64,000 bases of DNA from assembly GCA_029891385.1 (NCBI GenBank), contig CM057227.1, forward strand, positions 57,599,567-57,663,566. The letters are read 5' to 3'. This stretch comes from Erythroxylum novogranatense (taxonomy: Eukaryota; Streptophyta; Magnoliopsida; Malpighiales; Erythroxylaceae). Position 1 is the stretch's first letter; each line of letters opens with the position of its first letter. A model generated the notes under the pieces. The model was given only the letters and a program-made list of their open reading frames with translations. It had not been told where the DNA came from and made no database searches. Shown here in pieces: positions 1-11,328 of this stretch. Position numbers and translations under genes: made by a program.

Positions 1-1323
1 TTCCCATGTAATCCAAATGGATTATTCTTGACAGTCTTAACTTGAATGTCTTACCCATCACACCTTACACTACATAACTTCTAGTAGTTTAGGATTCATA
101 GTTAATCCATCAATCTTCCTACCCAATGATTTAATGTAGTTTGCCAATGTCGTAACTACATCAATGTCATATAATCCTATTGGCTTACTAAATCATGCTT
201 GAGAAGAGTATTACTAATAATTGTTCAAAGTTGTATCTTCAATGAGGTTTTAAGCTGCTTATGGCGTTTAATTATTTCAACCACACCCAACTACTGCATC
301 CATCATCTATTATGTTGTTTAATTAACCATATTATAAAAGGTTTGTTTTTCATCCATAGTGGCAAACTAAGATGTGGGCACTTCCTTAATATCTCATTTG
401 ATCACTTTCGCATATCATATATCATCTCTGAATCAGCCTAGGAGTAGGAGAAGATGTCATTCCTCAATTTACCAGTCTTGGATGGTAGGAAGTACTTCTA
501 AGGGAACTTCTCTGGCACTTGGTCCTAGGTAGTAAAGGATTACCAAGGCAGAGAGTTTAACTATTCCTTCGTTTTCCCCTCAGTGAGACAAAAATAATCT
601 CAACCTAATTGCATTGTTATCAACACTATTGATATTAAAAGTATTATAAATCTCCTGAAAGTTAGCGATTACGGTTCTCATCTCATAGCCTATCAAACTG
701 GAAAGACTATTGCAACATTTGAATAGTACTTGATTTAATCTTAAAATTGTTGGCATCATTATTTAGTCTAACACTACTGGACTCTTCTTCCATAAGTATA
801 GTCTAGCATAATGGTCCACGGTTAGTTTGCCATAGTTCCAGATTCGTCCTCTATTTGTTGATCTTATTCAAATTTTTTAAGTAGGTTTCTACACAGATTT
901 CTACAAGTTATCTTTTTAATCTCTGGATCTTCGTTAACTAGATGTAGTTGATTCCTACGAACCCTAAACTAACCCTAAAACCTAAGGTAGTAAAAATAAA
1001 TAGTTACTAAAATAAGTAAACAAATTAAAATGAAAAATAAAAGAAATAAACTAAGTAATAGTGTCTAGATTAATAAAAGCAAGGTCTTCCTCATATTTTA
1101 ATCCTTAGCAATGACACTGTATATTTTATTATTTTAAACTGCTAGTGTATGATGTAGTTGTAGCTAGTATTGTCAAGTACTGGTTGATCACATGAGATTT
1201 ACAAGTACTAGTAGTACCTCTTTTCTATTATCTAATTGTCAAATAAGATATTGATTTAATTTAAAACTAAATTAAAATAAAACTCAACATAATAATGAAT
1301 CAAGACAAATTTATCACAAAGAC
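1..1323. other. AT-rich stretch, no recognisable gene
   Basis: No frame reads as a known protein over a useful length. A minus-strand frame over roughly the first 190 bases is fairly open but contains several stops and matches no family I recognise; it may be a very old pseudogene. The longest plus-strand ORF (199-441) has no start context, domain or plausible composition and looks accidental. Telomere-like 'accctaaaac' words near 960-985 are too few to count as an array. Confidence 0.6.
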
Positions 1324-1326
1324 TAA

Positions 1327-1343
1327 GGGGGCGCTTGGTTCAC
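1327..1343. repeat. Left terminal inverted repeat of the Harbinger element
   Basis: The sequence gggggcgcttggttcac matches the G-rich start followed by '(t/c)ttggtt' that marks PIF/Harbinger termini. It is preceded by taa at 1324-1326, the likely 3-bp target-site duplication. No partner in inverted orientation was found up to about 7 kb. Confidence 0.65.
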
Positions 1344-2085
1344 AGAGGGTAATGAGAATGGAAATAAGAATGAACATAGTGAGGAATGAGAATGGATATA
1401 ATCATTATAATTATGATGGTTGGTTAAGATGGAGGAATGATTACCATTATCTTTGATGGTGGTTGGTTTGTTAAAATCTTAAAAATAAAAATTTGTTAAA
1501 ATTTTATTTTATATCAAATTTTAAATATATTTTAATTAATTATATTTTATGCACCCTATTTATAATGACAGAATGTTTAAAATCAAGTATATTGTTGTAT
1601 TTCATTTCCAATAGCTCTTGAAGAAAAAATACTCTAGTATTTTCTAGCATCAACATATCATTAGTTACATAATATACTCAAAATATAGTTTCATAAACGA
1701 AAAATATTATACAATTCATCAACATAACCATAATATCCACGATTCCATTGCTATAGTAAAATCAAGAAATATAGTTTAATGCAATTTAGATTCATCTGAT
1801 AATGCAAATGATGTAAAATATCTGTCGTATACACAATACTTTAACCAAAAGCCTTTAATTGATGCAAAATATCTAGGTTAACACTACAAACATTATTTAC
1901 ATCACAACTACAAAAGACCCAACTAATACAAAATCACCTGGTTAGGCAACATCAATTGTATCATAAGCTTATAATACTTACAAAAATATTAATATACTTC
2001 CTCGAATGATTCATAAATTGGAAGATAGATAAAGGAATATAAGTATAAAAGACTTTTTTAAATGACTTGGCAAAGTTAACAAAAC

Positions 2086-2967
2086 CTAAACTTTGGCAAG
2101 ATCATTACAAAATAACAGAGTAGCCTTACCAACATCCATTGAAGATATGCCAATATTAAGAAGCTCACTCATGAGCTCTTACATCTTCTCATCAGTTAGG
2201 GAATCTGATTTAGACTCCGCAATCAAAGTATTTGTAACAACTGCATATTGTGAGGCCATTTGTTTGCAAATAGACTCAAACTTAACAATGAAATTGTCTA
2301 ACCTTGACTCAATAGCATTTTGAAGTGTTGCTGGTCTTTTTTTTCTTGTAAGAAGTTTCCTTTCTTGGTGACAGATTCTTTCACCTTTTTATTCTATGGT
2401 TGTTTGAAGGAATAACCGAGGATCCTTGTGTATCAAATACCATAACAAGTTCATCTTCACTGTCCGATGAAGAACACGCTGTCATATTTTTTGGGCTATT
2501 AGCCTTAGCACTTGCTTCAGCTATATCCTTAGCTTTGAATCCTGTCGCTCTACCTTTACCCCACATCATGTCAAGTTTTCGCAAATATGGGAATTTAAAG
2601 TTCCACATTCCAATTTCATTCTTGTGATTCTATAAAAAAGAATTACATGAAGAAGAAGATTAAAAACGTAATAACAAGAAAATGTTATGATTATGAGAAA
2701 AGAAACTACTAAAATAAGAGTCCAATCAACTTTTGAGTTAGATGTCCTTACCAAGCACCATTCATCAAACCATTGTTTCTCACAATTGATCTTATGTTCA
2801 ACATCATCCCACTTATTCTTTTCAACCATGTAATTATTCTTAAATCCCCCATCTACTTTCCATAAAGGATCACAAGCTAGTTCTTGCAAAACATCGACCA
2901 AAGCTTCAACCTCATCATCCTTCCAATACTGCTTATTCTTTTCCCTCCAATGGGCAACCATAGTCAT
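2086..2967 (-). pseudogene. Harbinger ORF1, Myb/SANT-like DNA-binding protein, broken
   Basis: In plant PIF/Harbinger elements this protein binds DNA and works with the transposase in the nucleus. Translation from 2967 gives a start region with WKDDEVEALVDVLQEL, then WDDVEHKI, typical of the Myb/SANT-like (Myb_DNA-bind_3) trihelix fold. The first exon runs 2967-2752. An intron fits 2751-2630 (donor GTAAGG, acceptor TTATAG), and splicing keeps the frame into FPYLRKLDMMWGKGRATG, the conserved second half of the domain. Exon 2 continues through an acidic, serine-rich linker. A stop at about 2381 and a frame change separate it from a helical C-terminal tail (about 2323-2086), which carries one more stop near 2180. 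The family is clear; the gene is a pseudogene. Confidence 0.82.
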
Positions 2968-3242
2968 TCCTAATAAAAAAGGACAAAGTAAGACTTATCA
3001 AAGAAATAACAAAAATAACTTTGCTGAAAATTTCAAAGCATGCACATGTAATCTAATAAGTCACGAACACATAATCAACCAAACAGAGATGTTCACATAG
3101 GTGCATTTCAAAAGTAATCCAATAACTGAAAGTTATATATTACTAATAGTAAACAAACATACATGTTTAACATTCAGGTACATTAATCGAAATCAAAACA
3201 TTTCAACAATCTAATAAGCATATGAAACAAACATATCTTAAA

Positions 3243-4635
3243 TTACAAATATACATCATTATCATTGGATCTATCCATCCATATATTATACATGTTAGTT
3301 GCCATATTATTCCTGAATATCAACCACTCATCAATTGGACTAGTTTGTGTAATGTATTCCATTTCATCTTCTTCTTCACTCTCATCCTCCTCACTATTCT
3401 CTTCATCTTCAGTGATTGACTTTTGTGGATCAAAGCTCATGAACTTGCGAATCAAGTTGTGCAGAAGGGAACAAGCCATTATAATGCGAACTTGGGTTTC
3501 AATTGAGAAAAATGAAGGAGATGCAAGGATCTTCCATCTTCCTTTCAACAATCCAAAGCATCCCTCAATAACATTCCTTGCTTTGGAATGTTTCATATTA
3601 AAGTATTCCTATGCTGTCTCTGGTCAATGACCATTGAATTCTTTGAGATGATAGTGTTGTCCTTGATACAGAGCAAGAAATCCATTTGCATTGCAATATC
3701 CAGAGTCAACCAACTAATAACATCCTTCATAATTAAACCATAAGTTATGATTTAGCAGCATAACTCAAAAAGAAACAAAATTGGATATTGTAATAGAAAT
3801 TTACCTTGAGGGACTCGTAGACCATGAAGCCTTGAGATCACATCTCGAAGCACATGACCATCATGTGCAGAGCCCTCCCAACCAAGCAATACATATATGA
3901 ATTGCATGTTTAGGCAACAAACACCTAAAACATTTGTTGAAATACATCATTTTCTTGTGCGATATCGGGGCTTATCTTCATTAGGAGGTGTAACTTTAAT
4001 GAGTGTCCCATCTAAGGCTCCTAGGCAACCCTACAAATTAAAACTAAAATGCAATTTAGGGAATAATAGTTATGATATTAATGTTATAGGTTAATTATAA
4101 TGTTCATTTACTGAAAACGTTTCCATCTCTCATCTTGACAATCTTGAGTAATAGGCTCCAACTTTTTGAGCAAAATATGATGCAATCTTATAATTGCATG
4201 AAGAACTTGATGGAATCACCGACTCACGATTTCTTTACTAGGGAGAAAAAGTAGGCTTATTGTCATACTCTTTTTATGGTGAGCCAAGGTGTATATGAAC
4301 ATTGCTACAACGTCTTCTACATATGTGTTCCTAGTGTCTTTTAAACCCCTGACATCTCTTACCATATCACACAATATCCTAAAGGTTGCTCTATCCATAC
4401 GGAGTTCACTAATGCAGGCATTATCACAATCCACGATCAATCTAAACATCCATCTCATTCTATCAATCCTTTTTTCTTCCTTTGTTTTAATTTCATGGAC
4501 CTTATACTGAAGGTACAAATAATAGATAACATAATGGATAGCAAATAAGAAAACCATCATATTATTTGTTGTTTGTTGAAGTATCAAAAGTTGCTTTAGT
4601 TTGTGTCATCGTTTGCGAATAAAGGGGCGAGCCAT
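3243..4635 (-). pseudogene. PIF/Harbinger transposase (DDE_Tnp_4), broken
   Basis: This is the endonuclease that cuts and reinserts the element. Starting at 4635 the order is: MARPFIRKR, one stop, an N-terminal helical domain (4587-4216), then the nuclease core. The catalytic acidic residues are all still readable: ALDGT near 4005, LVDSGY near 3705, and VIEGCFG near 3565. Other family landmarks are [13 protein letters not shown] near 3870 and HSKARN near 3590. Apparent introns lie at about 4111-4031 and 3804-3725 with GT and AG borders; the second splices in frame, the first only approximately. At least five in-frame stops occur (for example after RTRK, before LVDSGY and after FNGH). The C-terminus ends in an acidic tail. 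Its partner gene lies about 280 bp beyond its 3' end on the same strand. Confidence 0.88.
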
Positions 4636-5607
4636 GTTGATCTACATTAAAAAATTCAGAAAATAATTATCCAACATATAGATAGGGCATGTTGAAAAGC
4701 CATGTAATAGCAGTGGAAAACAGATAAACCAATAAGCGAAGGTAATAGAGAAAGATGATCAAGAAGAAGATCAGTTTCTATGCATACTTTAAACCAAATA
4801 GCTTATGTACTTCTAGTTCCCAACCTTGATAAAAATATATCAAGTTATGGTCAATTGATTAATAAAGGATATGCACGAACTTTGCTAGTGGTGAATGAGT
4901 GATAATTGATATTAAAGAAGCTCAAATTGATGAGAATTTGCATAATGTCATCGTGAGAGTGACAAGGGAGCATAATGTTTGAAAATGTAATAACTAAGAA
5001 GTTTTTGATAAAAAGAGTGATGAGTATTTTAGTTTATTGGCTATATATACTACCCACCAAAACACTCGATGGTAGAAAACCATATTTGATAGTTTAGTAA
5101 ATATTGTGAATGTTGATAATATTGCGAAGATGACTCTTAACCACTTCATGAAGATGAAGAAGTTCTAGATAAGGGTCAAGATGAACTTGACATGAGATTT
5201 CAACTAGGGGAATAAGAACCTTTATTGAAATTTATGAATGAGCATACTTAGTTGTTGTTACCTTAACTATATCCAATAAGGCAATAATAAAGAATGGATA
5301 GGTTACATCTATGAAATGGGAAAATTTCACGACAAATAAGAGTGAAACAACACCAATAGCAGTAAAACAACACTATCCAAATTCCCAGTGTTTGACATTT
5401 CCAATCACAAATATAAAAAACAAAAGGACGTTCTGATAGAAAAGAAAATGCTCATCCTAACTTAAACAAAGGGATAAAACATAAAGGATTGATTGATATA
5501 AATACCTTAATGAAGGCCAAAATTGAGATTTCTTGGTTGAAAGTTGCTCCACAGCTGTAGTAAAATAAGACAACTACAAATCTGGAAACAAAAAATTCAT
5601 CAAATTT

Positions 5608-5965
5608 TATAACAATAAATCAGAAAAGTTTGAAGGGTTCTCTTTGCACTTATGATCTTTCATACTAAATAAAGAAGAAACTAGTGGGTCTGTTTAGATA
5701 ATAATTTTCCACAGCTAGAGAAGGTCAGAATAAAGATTTTGGTAATTGGTCTAACGATAATCAAATAACACAGGTACTAATTTGCAATCTTTATGTCATT
5801 TTGTTATGTTCCTTTTTTCGTTTTCTGTTTTCATATTATAACAATAAATCAGAAACGTTTGAAGGGTTTTCTTTGTACTCAAGTTCTTTCATACTAAATA
5901 AAGAAGAAACTAGTGGGTGTGTTTAGATAATAAGTTTTCATAGCTAGAGAAGGTTAGAATAAAGA
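5608..5965. repeat. Pair of 129-bp direct repeats, 229 bp apart
   Basis: Bases 5608-5736 and 5837-5965 align without gaps and differ at about a dozen positions by eye. Each contains 'aataaagaagaaactagtgg' and ends in 'agaataaaga'. The 100 bases between them are unrelated. This looks like a local tandem duplication with a diverged spacer. No coding content. Confidence 0.8.
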
Positions 5966-6011
5966 AGAAGAAGAAGAAGAAGAAGAAGAAGAAGAAGAAG
6001 AAGAAGAAGAA
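5961..6011. repeat. GAA trinucleotide microsatellite
   Basis: About 17 uninterrupted aag/gaa units. The run begins exactly where the second 129-bp repeat ends in 'taaaga', while the first repeat ends 'taaagatttt'. The repeat therefore seems to have grown from a short seed at that copy only. Confidence 0.95.
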
Positions 6012-7599
6012 ACCCACCAATCTAACAATTTGTACTGGAAATTAAAAGCGTCAGACTCCAATAACCTTAAGCAGAGGAAACAAGGAGCCTTTATGCTCTC
6101 TCTGATAATATTGCATTATCTCTTTCTCTAGACAAGAAAGAGAGAGAGGGAACAAGATCTAGATACACACAAAACAACAAGCTACAAGAGATAGAGAGAG
6201 AGAGAGAGAGAGGTTGTTAGTAAAGCAAGCATAAAAAAGGTCAACTTCATCACCTCAAAAAATGAAAGATCTATCTAAGTCCAATACTGAGATGAAGCGG
6301 AGAGAGAAAGCACTTCAGGAGATTGTAAAAGAAAACTTGAAACGAAGCTACCTTTGGAGACATCTCTTCGTTTCTCATCCTTGATACTAATACTGTAAGC
6401 TCAAAGACGAACAAATCAATCTTAAGACACTCAAACCAGAAATCCAAGCAGGCCTAAAAAACACTAGCAAGCATTAATCACAAAGCAAAACTTGAATGAC
6501 CAGTTAAATGGCCATCCTTCTCTATGCAATCAACACACAAACATGAATCTAATACAAAACATCCAACCAAACAAAAATCCAAACAAAAAATGACACAAAC
6601 AACAGATCAATCAACATGAAGAAATAAAAAAAGAGAAACCTAAAATAGTAACAAAGCAGAAGAACATAAGATCTAAATAGAAAGCCTTCAACCCCTAAAT
6701 GTCATCGTCACAAATATCAGTGACTATTAAGGAAGACCTTAGATTTCATATCACTCAAACAACTAATTAACCACCAATGTGGTGTCAAATCCCACCAGAA
6801 GAGAATATCACAGGAATAAGTCTCTGTCCAAAATCAATAGATACATCCATTCTTTTAAAGTTTACTAATATTTATGGGAGACACTATTCCAAGATCAACT
6901 ATAACCAAATTACGACATATTAAAAATAAATTTATCTCTTAATTTAATAATTAAAATATGAATAAAAATTAAAAAGTTGAAACGAATTTAATTCAAAATT
7001 TTGCATAATTTTTCTTCCCAAAATATCAACCACAAGTTGTTCATATGTCTTGCCAAAAAAAATATTTATATAAAAAAAGAACTCAAATATTTTGAAAGGA
7101 AAAGATAAGAGCTAACTTCCTTATGTCTTTTTCCCATTTATAAAAAAGACTATAAGATTTCTTTTCAATTAAAATCAAACTTCTAACTATAATTGTAATC
7201 CTAATGATTTCTTTTTAAAGCCTAGCCAATCATCAAAAACCACAATATGAACTAAAATGAAGCCGCAAACAGCTTAAGTTTATAAAGATATCTTAGTTCC
7301 AATAGTTAAGGTTCTATCTTCCTTATCCTTATGGTGTTTTTTAATAGATGTATTGATTCCCAACTTCTTCTTTAATTAAGAATTCTTTGAATGGTAGGTC
7401 TTAGGTTTCTTTTAGATCACTTGATCTTGAGTATCACCTTTAATAAGTTCCTTTGGGAAATTCTAGGTATCTGCTAGAATATAATGGTGCATTACAGGGT
7501 TCTATGTTCTAAAAATGAGTTATATTCTTTCATAAAGCTTGTATAACCGTCACCTATTTATTCTAGTTTTTATCCAACTTCCAATCCCATTTTTTATAT

Positions 7600-8752
7600 A
7601 TACCTAGAGAGATTTAAAAAGCTTTATATTTGCTAAAATCTATTCTCTGTTCTAGTTAAAGTGTTTCTACAAAAGGTTAGCAGTCCAAATATTTGCTGTT
7701 GAACACTCTCTCATTCCTTTGTTTCCAAATGAAATAGAATCCGTATCTAAATTTCATCTTGAAAAGTGTATGATCTCCTTCATGTAGATGATGTCTATAT
7801 ACAACCTAAGTCTTTATTCCTTTTTATTCCATCTCAGTATAAGGATATTATGTAACTCTTACATTTTCTTCCACGACATCATTAAATATATACATTGGAA
7901 AAAAAAGGTCTCATGTTTCATTTTTAGAATTGCACAGAGAGAAAATAGTGTTGGATATGGAGGGGTTTCTGATAGTATGTTCTTAATAGAGAACCAAAGG
8001 ATAAAGGGTGCTTTGGGGTAATTCTATTTGATCCAAACTAACTTGCTCTATTAAACTTCCTCTTAACTATCTCTAAACACCAAGGTAACAAGATTTATTA
8101 GTAAAGGAAGTAGAGCCATTTTTGTTCCAACAAACCTTGTCCTTAATTAGCTAAAAAGGCTTATAGTTAGGGATCAAGTTTTGGAAGTTAGAAAACCCCA
8201 TGAATTTAGAATACTAGTCATTGTCTTTAACAATCTCATTCACTTTGGCCTATGGTTTCAACATGTGTCTAATGTGCAAGACCTTAAGGATAAGGAAAAT
8301 AGGCCCTTTTACACTCCAATTATAGATTGACCATTTCCTATTATTTGTTTAATTTTTCAGTGGAGTTTCCTCCTCAGCTTGAACATTTGCTGTATAGTCC
8401 ACTGAAGAATCCTGTTTGATTGAATTTGTTAGAATTTTTTATTATCTAGGCATTAAGTATGAACTCATTGAACCCACAGGCTTTCCATATCTATAAAAAT
8501 ATGCCAAATTCTCTTGGTTAATAGAACCTTATTAAAGGCTTTTATAGGTTGTACTCCTAAACCGCCTTTCTCTTTAGGCAATCCTATCTTAAACCATTTA
8601 ACTTTGTCTTTGGAGATGTTATAAGGATCTTTTGATGTAGGAAATTTCTTATGAGTCCTTCTATATCCTTTGTGATTTAAGTACCATACCATACGATAGA
8701 TCCAATATATATAAAGAGTGTTTATAATGGATTTGATTAGTTGGAGCCTATC
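7600..8752 (-). pseudogene. LINE (L1-type) ORF2, C-terminal part, split by element A
   Basis: This is the 3' part of an old non-LTR retrotransposon; its 5' part resumes at 54754. Reading the minus strand downward from 8747 gives RLQLIKSIINTLYIYWI, the motif that follows the reverse transcriptase palm in plant L1 elements, then KEKGGLGVQPIKAFNKVLL and SLWVQ. With stops and frame changes it continues into GNGQSIIG (about 8330), DKVCWNKNGSTSF (about 8115), a zf-RVT-like C-x-L-C segment (about 7930) and IWKQRNERVFN (about 7720), the usual ORF2 tail. Many stops make it a pseudogene. No poly(A) tail or target duplication could be fixed. Confidence 0.85.
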
Positions 8753-9641
8753 TGTTAAGTCAAAATGACTTTACTTAAATATAATTTTGATGTATAACAA
8801 AGAGGAAAATACAGACGAAGCAATACAGACGAAGCAAAAAATAAATACAGACGCAGATGCAAAAGAGAAATACAGACGCAGACGTAGACACAAAATAAAA
8901 AACAGACGAAGACGTGAATTAAAAAAAAAGATGCAGAAGAAGAATTGAAAAGCGTATTTAAGAGAGAGTCGATTCGGGTTAGTTCTGTAACTCAACGATT
9001 AACCGCTTCTTTAAAGATTCAAGAAACAAGATTCAAGAAGCAAGAATCCAGAAACAAGAATCAAGAAGCTGTTGGAGACAAAGGCTATAAATATAAGTCG
9101 AAGTCGAAGATTGCAAAGTTAGTTGAAAAAAAAGCTGAATTACATCTACGCGATCGTAAAAAGCATACTGTGCAAATTAGCCGAGAGCTACTTTTACCGT
9201 AACAAATTTCAAACACTTTTCTGTGAGGAAGTAGTACAGATAGCCTGCAGAGGCTAAGTGTGAAAGAATACTGATTGTAGAGACCTGAAGAGGCTCGTAA
9301 AGAATACTTGTAAAAGTTGAAGAGATAGTGAAATCTCATAAAGAACTCTGAGGACTGGACGTAACCCACGGTTTGGGGTAAACCAGGATAAATCGTTGGG
9401 TCAACTACTCTTACTCTATCTCTCTTTTAGATTTAAGGTTTATCATTACTTAGTTCGTAAACAAAGTTTTCAAAGTTTTGATTAATTAGAATCTATCGGA
9501 AGTTCTGTAAAAGAATTTTATTTCTAACAAACATTTTTTAAAGATTGTTTTTTCAGAAAAGGGGAATACACAATTCAACCCCCCTTCTCATGCATTCTTA
9601 TATCGTTTTATAAGCTTTGTATTAACGTGTGATTCACGTCA
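8753..9641 (+). repeat. Left LTR of element A
   Basis: 889 bp, starting TGTTAAGTCAAAATG and ending GATTCACGTCA. The first 170 bases (putative U3) are packed with 'cagacg' words. The LTR would supply promoter and polyadenylation signals. It matches the right LTR (53880-54753) over its whole length. Confidence 0.95.
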
Positions 9642-9643
9642 AT

Positions 9644-9655
9644 TGGTATCAGAGC
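9644..9655 (+). other. Primer-binding site of element A
   Basis: TGGTATCAGAGC lies two bases after the LTR end and is complementary to the 3' end of plant initiator tRNA-Met, the usual minus-strand primer of copia elements. Confidence 0.92.
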
Positions 9656-9698
9656 CTGGTATCCAAGGATCACTATAGCAAAGTGTGGATCAAAGATA

Positions 9699-11328
9699 AT
9701 GGTGGAATCACATATATACATCGCAGAAGGAGCCTCAGTCACTAGACCTCCAGCATTCAACGGAGAAGATTATCATTACTGGAAAGATAGGATGCGGCTA
9801 TTCATAGAATCTACTCATGTCGACCTTTGGGACGTGATAGAGAATGGACCTTATACACCAGTAGATGAAGATGGAAATTCTATTCCACGAATCAGATGGA
9901 CGGCTGACCAAAAGGCAAGGATACAGCTGAACTCAAAAGTGAAGTTCTTCTTGACCTATGCCCTAAGTAGGAGCGACTATGACAAGGTCCACAGATGCGA
10001 CACCGCGAAGGAAATGTGGGACAGATTGTCCATTGCTCACGAAGGCAAAAGTCAAATTAAAGAATCCAAGATAAGCGTTCTTGTGCACCGGTACGAGCTT
10101 TTTAGGATGAAAGATGAAGAATCTATTGATCAAATGTTTGGAAGATTTCAAACAATTGTCAATGAATTGAAAGCTCTTGGAAGAACGTACAACAATCAAG
10201 ATCATGTTCGAAAGATCTTAAGAAGTCTTACAAAGAGGTGGAGACCTAAAGTTATTGCGGTGTAGGAAGCCAAAGAATTGAGCGTGCTAAAGCTTGAAGA
10301 TTCATGAAGTTGAACTCGATGCTGAAGACAAGCTCAAACGGGACAAGTCGATAGTGCTGAAGGCCGGACAAAAGAATCACAAGACTCAAAGAAGGAGGAA
10401 GTCATCAAAAGCGTTAAAGATTGAAGAATCAAAGAATGACGACTCCAGCCAATCAGAACAAGAGTCAAGTGATGAAGATGACGAATTATCTTTCATCTCT
10501 AGAAAGATAAGACGCATGTGGAAGAAGAAGTCCAAAGGAAATCAGACTTTCAAAAAGAATGGAGAAGATGAGGCTAAACCAGAGAAGTCATCTGTCATTT
10601 GCTACGAGTGTAATCAGCCTGGACATTACAAGTCTGAATGTCCTACTCTAAAGAAGAAACCAAAGAATAGTAGAGAAGGCAAGAAAAGCATGATAGCAAT
10701 GTGGGAGGACCTAGATTCATCAGAGTCAGATACAGGTTCCGAGTCATCTGAACATGCAAACATCTGCCTGGTAGCCAAGGAAGAAAGTGATGAGGAGGTA
10801 CAATCTGATTATGATAACTTGCACGATGCCTACTTAGAATTGTTAGAAGACTCTCATGCTATTCTGAAACAGTACAAACTGGTAAAGAAAAAATATGTAG
10901 AAAATATTAGACATACGGAAGCAATAGAGAGAGAAAATATCTGTCTAAAGAAGCAATTAGAGGAGAAAAAGAAAGTCGTAGACAAATCAGAAGAGATCAA
11001 TCAGCTGAAACTGAGAATTAAGAATCTGTCAGGTGATTTAGCCACTTTCACCGAGAGCACAAAGAAAATGAATGAGATGCTTGGAAAATGTAGACATCCG
11101 AGTGATAAAACCGTATTAGGATTTACAGGCAATATGTCTCATCCTCATAAGAACCCTTTCGCTCAAAAGAGAAACTATAATAAATCTCGTGTTAATCAAC
11201 GTTCTAGTAATATGCATCAAAGAACTCATCATGTGCATACTACTAACCATAAAGGACCCAAGAAAATATGGGTACCAAAAAATAAAATAGTTTCTCCTGC
11301 AGATTTCCTTCCTTGGAAGATGCGGTAA
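9699..11328 (+). pseudogene. gag: Gag of element A (Sirevirus type), broken
   Basis: Gag would form the virus-like particle and bind element RNA in the cytoplasm. The start at 9699 (MVESHIYIAEG) is supported by the matching start in B. The N-terminal part carries FNGEDYHYWKDRM and WDVIENGPY, the copia gag (UBN2-like) pattern. A zinc knuckle CYECNQPGHYKSEC (C-x2-C-x4-H-x4-C) lies near 10600-10640, followed by an acidic coiled-coil stretch and a basic, Asn/His-rich tail. Two lesions exist: a TAG at about 10264, and a 20-bp deletion about 35 bases later (between two 'cttga' words) that shifts the frame. The gag frame ends at TAA 11326-11328, overlapping the first pol codon by two bases. Confidence 0.9.

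Larger units (their letters stand above)
1324..4660 (-). mobile_element. Decayed PIF/Harbinger DNA transposon
   Basis: The element carries the two genes typical of plant PIF/Harbinger elements, both on the minus strand: a DDE transposase and a Myb/SANT-like DNA-binding protein. The left terminus at 1327 reads gggggcgcttggttcac, the usual terminal motif of the superfamily, and follows the trinucleotide taa, the usual target-site duplication. Subterminal DNA (about 1360-1460) has the 'ggaatgattaccatt' style common in Tourist/Harbinger ends. I could not find the matching inverted terminus to the right, so the end given is only the far side of the transposase start. Both genes carry stops, so the element cannot move by itself. 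Confidence 0.85.
4661..7599. other. AT-rich non-coding stretch with simple repeats
   Basis: No supported gene is present. A few plus-strand fragments around 4900-5200 read for 30-40 codons but are interrupted by stops and match nothing I know. The stretch holds the 129-bp direct-repeat pair and the GAA run listed separately, plus a GA dinucleotide run at about 6191-6212. The right end of the Harbinger element and the 3' untranslated part of the LINE must lie somewhere here, but I could not place either. Confidence 0.55.

Noticed and set aside
5680..5935. 'gggtctgtttag' at about 5687 and 'gggtgtgtttag' at about 5916 as the missing Harbinger terminus
   Set aside because: They are in direct, not inverted, orientation, lack the rest of the motif and belong to the 129-bp repeats.
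9644..9655. tRNA gene remnants at the tggtatcagag sites
   Set aside because: Only 11-12 bases match, and they sit exactly at LTR edges, so they are primer-binding sites.
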